Origin: Diplonema papillatum
Lineage: Eukaryota > Euglenozoa > Diplonemea > Diplonemida > Diplonemidae
Direction of reading: 5' to 3'
Length of the DNA stretch: 64,000 nt
Assembly (NCBI GenBank): GCA_030068145.1
Contig: JAPJBO010000348.1
Location: 124,001-188,000 of the forward strand
The notes under the pieces were generated by a model that did not search any database, was not told where the DNA came from, and saw nothing but the letters and a program-made list of their open reading frames with translations. Position 1 is the stretch's first letter. Each line of letters opens with the position of its first letter. Of this stretch, positions 12,046-24,793 are shown piece after piece. The position numbers and the translations under genes were made by a program.

Positions 12046-15010
12046 ATGAGTCCGCCAGACAGCGAAGCGGGGGCGAGTGCTGCGGGCTCATCGGGGGCGG
12101 ACAGTGAGTCGTTGTGGGGGTCGCTGCCGCGGGCGCTCGAGGCGCCGGCGGCGTACTCGCTGGTCGAGGCGGCGGAGTGCCGCGCGCTGTGGGGCAAGCT
12201 CGGGCAGAATGCGGCGGCGGCCGTCGTGCGGGGCGGCGCGTACGAGGGGCTCTACGAGCTCTCCCGGCAGCTGCTCAACCGGTACGGCCCGAACGGGCGG
12301 AGGGCGCCCCCGCACGACTTGACCGAGGTGCACCACGGGCTCGACTTCCTCTCCAAGGGGGACGCGCGGGACAAAATAACCCCCGACGCGACCATCCTGC
12401 ACTCGGAGGAGGAAGATCGACTGCTCGACGTTCGGTATCGGTTTGTCGCCGGCCAACTGAAGTGCTTCGATTTGCAGGGCGTCGTGCGTGAAGCTGCGAA
12501 CGCGTACGCCGAAATGCTGTCGTCCGCTGCGACGGACCCGAGCTTGGACGTGGCGCGGCAAGTGACAGACTGGGCGGACAAACACTATGACCCATCGCTG
12601 CTGTGTGGCGGCATGGAGGGGGTCGCGCCGTACCTGCGCCCCAGTGCGGCGTCCGGATGCCCGGAGTTGCCAGCTGGGTGGCAGGCGAAGGCGAAAGGCC
12701 GGATGAAATACGACGTCCGCGTGAATGGCGGACTCATCCGCTTCGGCGACGGCACCCTCGACTGGGCGGGCGAACGCCCCCGCGGCAAGCGGAGGGGAAA
12801 GGCATGCCCGGATGCCGCGGCCGCCTCGGACCGCGCGTCCCCGCGTCCCCCTTGCGAGCCGATGCTCACCCGAGGCGACTCCGCCTCCGGGTCCGCCGGC
12901 CCTGCCGCCAGCTGCTGCGGCGGGTGCGGTGGATCTTCGAGCCCTTGCTCCTTCTCCTCCTGCGAACGGTCGAAACCCCCCAGCTGTTGCGCGTCTCCCC
13001 GGTCCCTCACCGTGAACCTCGCTCCCCCTGGTTCTGTGTATTTCCTCTCCGTTTTCATCTGGACCGTGTACCATGTGTACACGCGGCGCCTCGCGGTGCT
13101 CGGCTCGCTGAGCGCGGCGCCGCCGAAGCTTCGGCTCACGAACGCAATGATCGACGTCATCTCACGGCATTGGGACTGCTACTCGCGGCGGGAGCACGAG
13201 GCGGAGATCAAGCGGCTCGAAGGGAACGTTGTCATCAAAAAGTCGCCTGTCGACGCAATGGAGCTGTACACCCAGGCCCTGCTGCTGTCGCCGCCGGGCG
13301 ACGTTAACCGGATCGCTTGCTACGCGAACCGTGCGCAGTGCAAAAAAAACGCGTGCCCGCCGGCCGCGCCGCTGCGGGGCAACGAAACAGCCGTGGCGCT
13401 GCTGTCGAGCTCGGTCGACGACTGCACGGCGGCGCTGGCCATCCGGCCCGATCACGAGAAGGCGCTGTACCGCAAGGCAGTGGCCCTCCGGCTCCTCGAC
13501 GAGCACGTCCTCTCCCTCGAGTGCTACGCGACGCTTCTCTCGCACCACCCGAAGAACGAGGAGGCGCACCGGCAAGCGTGCCTCCTCCTGAAGTCCGATG
13601 CCCTTCGTTCCCGCCTGCGGCAGTTCGAAGCCCCGTGGGAGGCGCACCAGCTCGAGGTGCAGAAGAAGGAGGCGGGCAAGCCCAGCGCGAAGCGGTCGCC
13701 GGCGGGCAAAAAAGCCGCGAAGCAGCAGAAGCAGCAGCCCCACCACCTCCGCGCCCGCACCGTGACGCTGTGCTCCGCCATCGAAACCGCGGGACCGGCG
13801 CTGTGGGAATTCTTCGGCGACATCACGCGGCGCCTGGCCGACGTCGAGAAGAAGCAGGAGCGTCTCGCCCGCGAACGGGAGCTGGCCGCGACGCGGAAAG
13901 CGCGCGAAAAGGAGGAGAAGCGGGAGCGGGAGAAGCAGGCCGAGCAAAAGGCGCGCGAAAGGCGCGAAAAAGAGTCGCGCGACGCTGCAGAGCGCGAGAG
14001 GGCCCGCCTGGCCGCCGAACGGGAGCGCAGGGAGGCCGAACGGGACGAGCGCCGGCGCAGGGAAGCCGAGAAGAAGTCGCTCGACGAGGCGAGGCGGCTC
14101 GACGAGCAAGCGGCAGCCGGCAAGTCCAAGGCCGCGACCGAGCTGGAGCAGAAGAAGCGGGCGAAGGACGCGGAAAACAAAAAAACGGCGCAAGACGACG
14201 AGCAGAAGAAGCGAGGAAAAGACGCGGATTCCAAAAAAACGGTGCAAGACGACGAGCAGAAGAAGCGAGGAAAAGACGTGGAATCCAAAAAAACGGCGCA
14301 AGACGAGGGGAGGCGGGCGCCCGCCGACGACGCCGCCGCCGGGAAGGCCGGTGCGCCGGGGGAACCGAAGGGAAAGAGCGCCGAGGGGAAAAAAGCGCAA
14401 GACAGCCACCCGAACAAAGCTGCCGCCGAGCAAGAGCAGAAGAAACGGGCGAAGGACGCAACGTCCAAAAACGCGGCGCCCGCCGACGAGCAGAAGAAGC
14501 GAGAGGCTAAAAAGCCGCAAGACAACCCGGGCACAGTCGGAACCGAGCAGGAACAGCAGAAAAAACGGGCGAAGGACGCGGAATCCAGAAAAGCAGCGCA
14601 AGAAGAGGAGCAGAAAAAGCGGGCGGCGAAGGAAGCGGAAGCCAAGAAGCCGCAAGACGAGACGAAGCGGCAGCCCGCCGCCGGCGAAGCACCGCCGAAG
14701 AAGCAGGCGAGGGACGTGGGTACCCCGCAGCAAAGAGAATCCGCCGGCAGCGCCGCCGACCCTTCGGCGGAGCTCGGACAGCCGGGACGCGGCAAGCAGC
14801 GGGCGAAGGACGCTGCGAAAGTGCCCCAGCAGGCCCCCCCCCCTCCCGCAGACGGCAAGCAGCAGCAGCAGCAGCAGCCGCCGCCGGAGCCGAAAAAGAA
14901 GAAAGACGCTCCGAAGCAGCAGCCGCCAGGCGGCCTCGCGCGCAAGCCCGCCGAACAGAAGCAGCAGCCGCAGCCGCAGCAGCAGCAGCAGCCCCCCCAG
15001 GCCGTGCCCA

Positions 15011-15044
<34 letters not shown>

Positions 15045-18000
15045 CTCCCAGGCCGCGCCCAAACAGCAGCAGCAGCAGCAGCAGCAGCAGCCCCCCCAGG
15101 CTGCGCCCAAACAGCAGCAGCAGCAGCAGCAGCCCCCCCAGGCCGCCACCAAACAGCAGCAGCAGCAGCAGCCGCAGCAGCTCCCCCAAGCCGCGCTCAG
15201 ACAGCAGCAGCAGCCGCAGCAGCCGCAGCACCCGCAGCAGATTTTCCTGCTGGCGAAAGACGCCCCGGCGCCCGCTCTCTCCGCGAACGGCGCGAAAACC
15301 GGCGGCCCGGCGTCGTCGGCGGCGGCGCTCTCCGACGGCGTCCCCGGCGTGCCCGAGCCCTCCGCCCCGCCCAAAACCGACGGCACCCTGCACTCCCAAA
15401 CGCAGCCCGCAGACTCGAAACCCCCAGCGGTCCCCCCAGCCGGCACGCTCTCCAAACCGCCCGCCGCGGCCGAACCGGCGAAGGCCAAGCAGCAGACCGA
15501 CCCGCTGGCGGCGGCTGAGTGCGAGCCGGGGGCGAAACCCGGGAAAAAGCTTGCTGATCAACCGCCGCCGAGAGCGGCCGGCGGCAAGCCGGCCGAGAGG
15601 GACGGCAGCCCGCAAGCGAAGAAGGCGAAGCCCGCGACGGACGCGTTCCGAAAGGAACCTGGGAGGATCCCGGATAAATGGGGCGGCAGCGGGAACGAGC
15701 TTTCCGGGTACCTGGAGGCGGCGCTGATGCGGAAGGCGAAGAGTGGCGCGGCGGCCGCCGGCGCGGCCGCCGGGCAAGCAAAGCGCGCGAAGCGCGCGAA
15801 GCCTGACGAAGACCAGAAGAACAGGGCGCGGCAGCAGGACAAAGCAGCCCCCGGCACCGCCCACCAGAACCCGCGTAGCGGAGGAGACGAGTCGGGCGAC
15901 GACGCCGAACCGCCGATACCGAAGCAAACGTTGTCAAGCTCGGCTATGGGGAGGGACGCCGCGGACGTCGATCCGTGTCATGGGTTGAAGCCGGAGAATT
16001 CGAACGCGCAGCCGTCGGCGAGTCAGTTCAATTTTCTCCCGCGTGTCTCGTTCGTCACGCCCCGCGGCAGCCAGTCGGAGGCTGACAAAACGAAATCCCA
16101 CCCATCCAGGGCCCAGCCGACGCCCCAAGGCGACCACCATGCGTACCCGCCGACCGCGGCTTCGCGGCACAACCCGTCTTGCCCGACAGGAAAGCCGCTG
16201 CCGATGACCAACTACTTCCCCGCGACGGCCTTCCCACCGTACACCGACTACCCCATGGGCATCCCGGCCCACCACATGTACCTCAACAACCCGCTCTACC
16301 ACCACCCGCAGCACCCGCCGCCGCCGCCGCACCCTATGAACTACCTGCAGCCGTACCCCATGGGCTACCCCCCGTACTTCCCGGGTGCTTCGCCGCCGGC
16401 GCAGATCCACCCGACCAAGCGGCCGAAGCCGCCGGCAGACCCGTACAGCGCGAAGCCGCCCCGGTCGCCCGAATTCCCACTGCCCGGCGGCGGCGGCGGC
16501 GGCGGAGCGAAGGACGCGAAGCCCGCCAGCGGCCGCAAGCCAGCGCGGCCTGTCGTCACGTTCCCGCCGCTCGACGCTTTGCACCCGGCGGCGGCGGCCC
16601 CGGCCGCCGCCGCTGACCTGTCGACCCCGCCGTCGCGCCCCGCGGCGGACGCGACGTCGCCGACGGGCGATGCCCTTCTGCACCTCGTCGAGAAGGTCCT
16701 GGAGGGAACCCCGGCTAAGGATTTGGTATGCGCCGCTCCCGTTCATTTGTTTTACATAGGCGCCAGCTTGAAAGGATATGCTCGACGATGCTGCCCGACA
16801 AAGAACAGAAGGGATCCCAAGTGCTGTAACTACCGAACCACGTGTTGAACGGACGTGAGGTCATGCGGGTCTACCCCGACACGACGAATCACACAAGCAC
16901 AACAGGTCAAAGTCCTGAGTGAGAAAACAACACACGGTGGTGTAAGCGAAGAACAAATCAGATTGTGTTTGTATTGTCTTTGCCCCTTACCTCTTATATA
17001 TCCTCCCTTCCATTCGGAGTCGAAGCAGCTTCGTCGAGTATTTTATTTTATCAGTCATTCTAGGTGTCATGGAGGGGCCTTCACGTGGCGACACTGTTGA
17101 CCGCACCTTAATTGAGTCGCGGTCGCCGATCCCCCAACCGCCAGCATCATGTACCGTAAACAGAAATAAGTTGGACCGGACAAAACGGTCCAACTCACCT
17201 GTTTTGGGCTCTCGCGGTCCAACTTTTTTCGGGGGGTCCTGTGTACTTAGTAAGATTTTGCGGCTGGCCACTGAACAGCACTCGCTTCACCTCCGCAAGT
17301 TTGGAAGTCGCGCATGAATTTGTTGCTTAGTCAGCCGGGAGTTCTAGAACACTGCGCGGCACTGCGCAACCCGCTCCAGCAACTCGCAACGAAGCACCCT
17401 GCCATGGTCTTGCCATTGGTAGAAGCACCATGGTGGTCCATCCATTGGCAGCCATGGCTCTGTGGTAGGCAAGCACAAGCTCTTCCTTGCGTGAAACGAT
17501 GTTTGATCAGGACCGTAGTTCTTGGTATATTTCCTGTCGGTTTCGCACACACTCCACCCCTGGTGAAGTGCTGCATCTTTTGCCTTGTTCTTGTCGCGCA
17601 CTTCTGCTTGCATCGCCAACGCCTGCTTCTTTGTCACCGCACCGTTTCCCGCCGCTTGTTCAAGTCAAAGGACATTTTTTACCTCATGCCCCTTGGCCCA
17701 ACCCCGCCTAAGTGGAAACGTGCCTGGGCGGAAATATGTTGGACCGGACAAAATGGTCCAACTGTTTTGGTCGTGAACTTTTGCCCGGTCCAACATATTT
17801 CCGGTCCAACTTCTTTCTGCTTACGGTACTTGCTGCGACGCGGAACAAGTGCTGCCAGCACCGCCCGGCGAATAGAGGTCCACAAAAGTGGCAAATCGAC
17901 CGGTCGGGGGGTGCTAAGCAGCCAATGGCCTGATGGCTGAGTGCACACCTAAGCAGGGCTGCATCCTCGTGTTGTAGCCGTGTTTTGTATAAGGCTTCGT

Positions 18001-18646
18001 GGGGGCCTGGTCAACCACCTCATCACAATAGGCGCAAACTTTCTCGACAGTGATTAGACAGTCGGGATGCCGGGGGCGGGTCTCCATGAAGAAGAGAACA
18101 GTAAAACAAGACCTGCCCCCTGCGCCTGCTGTCTCCGGCTGCTTCGGCAGACGACACATACTACTACTACTTAGCAGGATATTATTAGGCAACCAGACGT
18201 GTGTCAAATAAGTGTTATTATTCGACCCTACGCGCGCGCGCGTAGGCCGCAGACACAAGCGTTTCTGGAGGTGGGATCTGGGATCTGGGGTATCGACCCA
18301 TCAGACCCCGATATTGGCCCCTCCTGAGACCCTTCTGCGTCCCTGTATATACCCCCTTTACCAAACACAGGATGCACGGGCTCAAATGCGAACAATGGGT
18401 GACGACGATTCCAGCGACCTGCGGGAGATCGAACATGGCAACCGTGGGTCGGCTAGTCGGCGCGCAGTAGATGACTTCTTCGAGGCGAAGGAGCCCTTTG
18501 ACGGCCTCGACGACAACGACGAGCTAATAACCACGCTCCTCAAGCAGCTGAACATCCGCGCGGACTCCACGAGTGAAGGCTCGCTGGACTTTACGTTCCC
18601 CACCGAATCGTCCGACTGGGCAGACCTCCTCAAGCCCATTGCCTGA
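12046..18646 (+). CDS. TPR / coiled-coil / poly-Q low-complexity protein, two exons
   Basis: Exon 1 is 12046-16725 and exon 2 is 18371-18646, joined in phase 0 by a GTATGC...ACACAG intron; the product is about 1651 residues. Residues 1-240 are a novel N-terminal region. About 383-530 hold TPR helices (CYANRAQCKK, AIRPDHEKALYRKAVALRL) resembling co-chaperone TPRs such as STI1/HOP. About 600-700 is an Arg/Glu/Lys coiled coil. About 698-872 has 18-residue KKRAKDAE-type repeats. About 938-1065 has PPQAAPK(Q)n blocks. There are basic nuclear-type clusters near 1245, a Tyr/Pro/His-rich segment at 1385-1465, and an acidic C-terminus from exon 2. I infer a scaffold or chaperone adaptor, perhaps nuclear or granule-forming. 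The start is the conserved ATG shared with the upstream partial copies. Reading on past 16725 enters a dispersed repeat, which supports the intron. Confidence 0.8.
16738..17048 (+). repeat. Dispersed repeat (TAAGC subfamily) in TPR-gene intron
   Basis: About 300 bp, near-identical to 58248-58560; its 3' third also recurs at 29396-29505. It starts near TTTTACATAGGCGCCAGC and ends near CTTCGTCGAGTATTTT. Its two ends resemble those of the shorter repeat at 47065-47275. It has no coding capacity and no clear A/B box, so it is a short non-autonomous element of unknown class. Confidence 0.8.
17152..17828. mobile_element. Non-autonomous DNA transposon, TACCGTAA terminal inverted repeats
   Basis: About 677 bp. 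The left end reads TACCGTAAACAGAAATAAG then TTGGACCGGAC; the right end is its inverted counterpart, ending TTACGGTA. Just inside each end sits a palindrome built on GTTGGACCGGACAAAA. An inverted copy lies at 32865-33582 and a relative with the same ends at 51613-52029. Ends starting TA fit a TA target duplication (Tc1/mariner-like), which is an inference. No transposase is visible. Confidence 0.8.
18155..18235. repeat. Short dispersed repeat with TTATTATTCGA ends
   Basis: Shares AGCAGGAT, AGGCAACCAGACGTGTGTC and GTGTTATTATTCGACC with 26450-26600 and 31080-31210. Those copies have inverted ends GTCGAATAATAA / TTATTATTCGAC, so this is a truncated MITE-like copy. It lies in the TPR-gene intron. 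Confidence 0.7.
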
Positions 18647-21559
18647 CGTGCACACAACGGGGCTGCCAGGCTGGCACTCACTGATAGACTGACACGGCGG
18701 AGACTCGTGACAGTGGTCCGGTAACTCAGTCAGTTGTCTCACCCAGTGATGGCGTCCCACGTCATCTAATCGAGACTGCCGCAGACCGCGAAAAAGAATC
18801 GCTCTGCGTCACCAGCAAGGATCTCACTCGAGTCGTAAGATCACGAAAGGAACCGACCTCCATAGAATTGCACGATGTCGAGTAATTCTCGTTAGACTTC
18901 CTGCATGTCAGGTCGCAGGAGGCCCTCGTACTGAAGAGTGGAGTGTATATTGTTTGTTGGTTTTCTCCTGAGTTCCACTCGTTGGTTCCCAAGCCAGTTT
19001 CGGCGGTCTTCCCGGTCAAAAGCCCGAAGGCTGTCCTGTGGCGGACGGCTCTGATCAAACTGCTTTCGCGCAGTTCAGCCTATGCACGAGAAGCATCGCT
19101 TCTCCCCTTGGCAATCCGACTACCCAGCTACGTCCTGAGCGCATGTTAGCATCAAATATGCACCAGAGGCAAAAGAAGTACGGCTTCAGCATTGAACCAA
19201 GAGCGGAGGAAGAAAAAGAAGCAGAGCACCCCAGTACCCCATGGGTTCATTCCTGGATTGCGAGTCTTTGCGAAGAAGGCTTCGTTACCATCCAAAAAGC
19301 ATTGAACTAAGTCTAAGGGGTTTCCCGAACTAAAGTGCATCGTTTGCTGGAAAGCCACCCATACCACACACGGCACCGCCAACCTTCACGTGTTCATGCT
19401 GCACAGCCACGGACCTACGAGTCAAGACTTCCCAAACCAAATCATTCAGACAGGGCATTGACGGGGTTTGGCGCTTGCGCTGAACACGAAAATGGAGGGA
19501 GCTTCTTCTCCTTATCAGACTGTGTCGACAACAAGCAAGTAACAGAACAAAACAAAGCTATGCACTTTTTCAAGCTGGATGCGGCTGAGGCACGATTCCA
19601 GAACAGATGTGCCCCTTCGGGGTTACGACTCAAGGAGCACACAGTTTAATTGCTCTACCGCTAATTTGTATTTCTTGCTTAGCAATCCGAGAGAACCGAG
19701 ATGACTCGCGCTTGGGTAGCAGTGGGCTGGCCGATCCGAAATAAACCCCCGGAGAAAGCCAGCACAAAAAAAAAAAAAGAAAAACTTTTAAAAAACAAGA
19801 AAAAAAAAAGAAAAAAAAAAAAAACAAGCGCTCATCATTTCTACACCCATGCAAAACTTGCCCTGCGGTAGAGACCCTACCTAGTCGTCGGGAAACAATA
19901 ATCATACAACTGTGATCGTGGCGTCTGTCACTTTCGTCACAATTTTGGCTAGCCAACGCGAAAGTGTCCTCCCCCATCACTACCCGACTCCCAGCCTCAA
20001 TGGTCAACCGGACTCTAAAACATGTCGGACTTTCAAACCTCAAAAATTTGTAAACACAAAACGCGCGCGGTACTCACCGCCCCGACGCCCGCGAGTGACG
20101 GCTACCAGAGAGGCCCATGCCTGTGGAAGAGGGTTCGGCCGAGTTAGCAGTCAGTGCACTGCGCCGTGTACCTCGGCCAGGGTGAAAAAGGAAAAAATGG
20201 GAAGAAAAGTTGAAGGCATCGGGGGGAAGAGCGGCCGACCGCTGTTCGCCTGGCGAATGACACGCGCGACTGCAGATCGCACACTAAATTCGTATCACCA
20301 GCACGGATGTCCATCCCTGTCCCATCCTCCGACTACGAGGGACTGTCCAATCCACAGCCAGCACACAGAAACCTTGCTCTGGTAGAGGCAGCAGTTAAAG
20401 TTTGGTACCAGTAACGTTCGGGCGTTGCCAAGTATCTTGTGATACTCAGTTTCGGGCATTTCTCGTGATGCTCAGCTCGCTAGTGAAGTTTGGGCAATGC
20501 TTGTATGCACGCATTTGTTAACATGCGTCAACACACGATATCGTACTCCACAACCGCGCGTACAAGGTGCACCAGGTGGGAAGTATCAACACTCAGCACC
20601 AATAAGTGCCGAGTTCAAGCGGAGAGCCAACGGGTGCTCCGAATGACGAACGTGGCTTGCCGCTACGCGATACTGAAGGCAGCGTGGTCTTTGCTGCGAG
20701 CTTTCGGCGAACGGCAACTTCCAAGCCCGCGTCCGTCGATATCCCGTGTTTCCCCTGGTGACAAGTGCCCTGCTCCTATATTTCCGAACTGGCGGTCTTT
20801 TTACTTGCAACTACGTCCGACAATTTGGGCACCATCAAATGGAGTTGGCCAATTCAATGGCGTTCGACACGTCGAGTTCTCGATTTGAAAGCTCAGTCGT
20901 CTTATACTGACAGTGTAATCGACCAGCCCTCCTCCCCCATTGGAATGGATGTGCTGGAGGATTCGTCCCCAACGCCAAATGAAGGATCCCCCCCGTAGGC
21001 TACGCTACACGACCCGCGTGTCATGTGACTATGATGGAATGAGACACACACGTAGATGCGGCTTAGCAACATGTGCACACAGGTTATGTCACATGTCAGT
21101 ACCATAACATGTGAATTCACTTCGTGTAGGCTGGCCAACGCACCGAGGTGTCCTGTTGTTCGAGTGTGAGTCTTATGGCCAGTTCCCTAGATTCGCATAC
21201 TGTGCCTGTTTAGACGAGGGCCCGCCTACTGCGTTTGTGGGCATGAATAGCCGAAACACGATGATAACCCGCGCCAGTGAAAAGACTGCTGCACCCCTGC
21301 TGTGCACAGTGCGTTGCTCAGAATAGTCGAAGGCCTGCCGAATACACTAATGCCACAAATACACGACTGCTGCACCCCCAAACGAGACCAACGGAGGAGG
21401 GAGCAGAAGCTCCTCTGCCGCTGCCATCATTCCTGCAGTCGGAGGATTGTATAGAGTCCGTCCCTCGGAATTAAAGTGCGGGTGTGTGTGTGTATGTGTG
21501 TGTGTGTGTTACGGACCTGTTTTAACGTGGTGCCTCCCTTCACGAAAGTACGACCACGC

Positions 21560-21560
<1 letters not shown>

Positions 21561-21598
<38 letters not shown>
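21561..21598. repeat. (TG)n microsatellite
   Basis: About 19 TG units; a shorter interrupted GT tract lies 60 bp upstream. Confidence 0.95.
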
Positions 21599-21601
<3 letters not shown>

Positions 21602-22219
21602 AAGCAATTCCTTAGCAAATCCGTCAGGACTGTCTCGGCCAGGATTCTGCTTTGCCTAACTCTTCCCCCCCCCACCCCTCTTATACTTTTTCAAACGCGT
21701 GAGATTAGAAGCAAACGAAGAGAAGGTAGACTAAAGAAAAGCGGCCGAAAAAGAAGGGAAAAAGAAGGAAAAAAAAAAAAAAAACAGCGCCGCAGAAGGA
21801 AATCCCGTCAACGAAAAGAAGAAGTGGTGCACCATTTTCAAGCTCTCGACATTCGTTCCTGTTGTTATGCAGAGGGACGTCCCCTCGATCCAAGGGAAGT
21901 CAGGCGCAACCTGGGGACACATCACACAGCTCCGCGATTATGTGTACCCGACGAAGCAGAGTTTCATGTTTCGGAGAACAAAGCGGGTGGCGCTTCATTT
22001 GTTTGCGCGCACTTGCTTCAACCTGTTTTCTTCATACAACGGGAGTACGCAGCCATCGATCGGTCTTTGTTCCTGATGTACATTGCAGTTGTTAGCCAAG
22101 AAGGGGCAGAGAACACATTCCTACCGAACGCGAACTCGGTGCCGGTCGCGAGAACTCCGGAAATGATGAGACCCCTACGAAATGAGAGCGCGCTCGAAAT
22201 ACGTCGAATAGACGACAAT

Positions 22220-22410
22220 AGGCAACGAAGACACACACACAAGCACACGCACTGCCAACCGCAGATACGATACAGATAGTAGGTAGGGACAGAAGGAATC
22301 TCATTGGTCCATTGTTAGGCAACGAAGACACACACACAAGCACACGCACTGCCAACCGCAGATACGATACAGATAGTAGGTAGGGACAGAAGGAATCTCA
22401 TTGGTCCATT
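22220..22410. repeat. 97-bp direct tandem duplication
   Basis: Two almost identical units starting AGGCAACGAAGACACACAC at 22220 and 22317, each ending at CTCATTGGTCCATT. Confidence 0.95.
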
Positions 22411-22431
22411 CATGCGCGTCTTTAATTAGAA

Positions 22432-22491
<60 letters not shown>

Positions 22492-22846
22492 ACCTGATCT
22501 CTCAGCGTTGACATTCAGGGCACTGGGCAGACGTCACGTTCCACTCGCCACCACACACTAGTATCGCAGCGCGCAACGCTGCGGTTCTGAAAAGTGCATG
22601 CGAGCGGGTCTGCTACCGAGAGCCCAACGGAAAGGCAGCGGAGTGCACATCCTGGCTCAAAACATAGAGTTAAAGTCTAGCCTGATGTAGAAAAGGTTCT
22701 TATCCTAGCCCCACCGACCACATGCACCAGGCTGAACCTCACGAACAACCTCACAAACAAAAGGTCGAAAGCTACCAATCGGTACGTCCCACGGGATCGT
22801 CGGAAACCCAAAAAAGGGTGGCTGCGGGTGGTCCGTAGGGGGTCCG

Positions 22847-23571
22847 ATGGTTTCCTTCCTGCTGGCCGAGGGCGTCGTGCTTTCCGTCGTCTGCGTCGTC
22901 GCGAGCGCGTTGGTGCTGTATTACTACACGAAGGGCAACTGGCGGCTGATCCGACCTCGCGCGGCGCTGCCGCTGCTGTTCGTGGCCTTCGTCGCCACGG
23001 TGTGCCCAGTGGGGCTGCTTGTGGTCGACATCGAGTGGGGGACAACAGAGGAGGAGGTCAATGGGGTTTTGTACACCGCGTGGAAAGTCGTGTTCTGGCT
23101 GACGCAGGCGCTTAGCTGGGTCGTACTGCCGGTGCTGCAGGAGTACGCGGTCAGCGGTGAGTTCACGACGAGTGCGAGGCTGAAGGATTCGGTGAAGGCG
23201 AATGCGAAGCTTTACGCGGTCATGGGTGTCGTGCTGGTCGGGCTGCTTGTTTACGTCGCGGTGCTGAAGGGAGTCACCGCAGCCAATGTGTCCGGCCTCG
23301 CGGTTGCGAGCAGCAACGCCTTCGGGCTGCTGCTGATCATCCTCTTCCTCGGTTACGGGCTCGCGCAGCTGCCCCGTTCACTGTGGTACCACTCGATCCG
23401 CGAAAACACGCTCTCCCTGCACCGCTGGTGCGCACCGGCGGCCCACGAAGCCCTCGAAACCAACGAGCTCCGCTTCAGCGACCTCCGCCTCTTCGTCTCG
23501 AAGGCGGCGGCCGCCGCCGCCGCCCGCGGCTCCCGGCCGCCGCCCGCGCGCACGCTGCCAGGGCTCGGCCC

Positions 23572-23602
<31 letters not shown>

Positions 23603-24625
23603 CCAGACGCGGCGAACGCAGGCGTTTCGGCGGAGCTCGCACACATCCAGTCCCTGCTGGCCGCGGATGCGGGCGGTGCGAACGTAGGGGCGGACCGGGT
23701 CTCGTCGTACCTCGATGACGACGCCGACCTGAAAAAGATAGACGTCGGGACACAAAAGGGACTTGTCCAGCTCCACGCGAAAGTGATCCACAAGAAGGCC
23801 GAGCTCGAGTCGCTGGCGTACCAGTGGGGTCGGCTCGTGGACGACGTTATCTACCTGGAGGAGATGGAGAAGCTGCGGATGAACCCGCGCGATGGGACTG
23901 CGAGGCGGTATACCCTCGGGTGGTTGGACCAGATGTACCATTTGTACGTGCGCGAGGCCGCGTTCAAAGCGGCCGCGGTGTTCTGCGGGCTGCTGTCGGT
24001 CGCGCTGCTGTGGTCCTTCGCGGTCGCGACCCCCGTGGGCCACCTGTCCGTGGTCAAGTACCTCGTTGTCGACGGCGGGGCGCGAGTGCCCCTCTTGCAG
24101 CAGTTCGCGCTGCTGGTCCTCCTCCCCTACGCCGCGGCCGCCTGCTACTGGTCGCTGTTCCGGCTGAAGCTCTTCGAGCTCAACTTCCTCGTCCCGCACT
24201 TCTCGCACCCGGCAAACCTGTGCTTCACGGCCGTCTTCCTCTGCCGGCTGATCATTCCCCTGTGCTACTGCTTTTTGAACATATGCGGGCTTGTCGGCGA
24301 AGACGGTAAAAGTGTGGCATACACCCAAGCTGTGATCGCGAACATGAACACCGTGGTGCTGCTCGGGGAGAACTTCAACCGGTACATGCCCTGCTTGCTG
24401 CTCATCGTCGTCGCCGGGACGCTGACGGACTTCTTCCCGAAGCTGCTTTCCAAGTGTGGGCTCGACGTCGTCGCCTTCTCGAGCTGCAACGACGACCCCG
24501 ATCGCATCCAAGAAGGGACGGACCTGCTGCGCCAAGAGCGTTCGACCAGAGAGCGCAGCCGGCGCCACCTGTACGCCATCAATCCGCTGCGGAACCTCGA
24601 AGACGTCGAAGAGTCGAGCGCGTGA
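22847..24625 (+). CDS. LMBRD2: LMBR1 domain-containing protein 2 homologue
   Basis: A 592-residue single-exon polytopic membrane protein. It follows the human LMBRD2 plan along its length. An N-terminal membrane segment is followed by a second ending in the PVGLLVVDIEW motif (human ILPLDV). Then come AWKVVFWLTQALSWVVLP and QEYAVSGEF (human VYWTSQFLTWILLP, QSYARSGGF), and FLGYGLAQLPRSLW (human LLGYGLVEIPRSYW). A cytosolic loop carries GLVQLHAKVI (human SLVKLHKQVI), and the C-terminal membrane segments include FLCRLIIPLCYCFLN. About nine segments in all. LMBRD2 belongs to the LMBR1/LIMR family and is linked in animals to receptor signalling; its role in protists is unknown. A nine-Gln run sits in the loop at about residues 243-251. 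The ATG immediately precedes the first membrane segment. Partial 3' copies follow downstream. Confidence 0.88.
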
Positions 24626-24793
24626 AATTGAGACGCTTTGGGTATCCGGGTGCTGGACTAAACTGTTGCGTGAGGGGCTGTCTAGCCTTTGAAGTGCATG
24701 GTGGCTAATGTGCACCTTCGTCCCGGGTAGAAAAACGGCCAAGGAAACGCATCGTCAGCAGGACAGTGGAAATCGGGGTCTGGGCCCCTAGAG

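Larger units (their letters stand above)
18647..22846. other. Intergenic, no gene seen
   Basis: 4.2 kb between the TPR and LMBRD2 genes without a supported gene. It contains A-rich runs at 19764-19825, a GT tract at 21561-21598 with a shorter one at about 21480-21510, and an A-run near 21770. There is also a 97-bp tandem duplication at 22220-22410. Open stretches here are composed of simple repeats or show no domain. Confidence 0.5.

Noticed and set aside
13162-15927. Minus-strand open frame of 921 codons opposite the TPR gene
   Set aside because: It is a shadow of GC-rich coding and poly-Q sequence (Leu/Arg- and Cys-rich); the + strand has real TPR domains.
19610-19675. tRNA-like sequence on the minus strand (AGCGGTAGAGCA ... 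CCCCGAAGGGGC)
   Set aside because: The D-arm-like part is suggestive, but the arms do not pair into a cloverleaf and the T-loop is wrong; at most a degraded tRNA.
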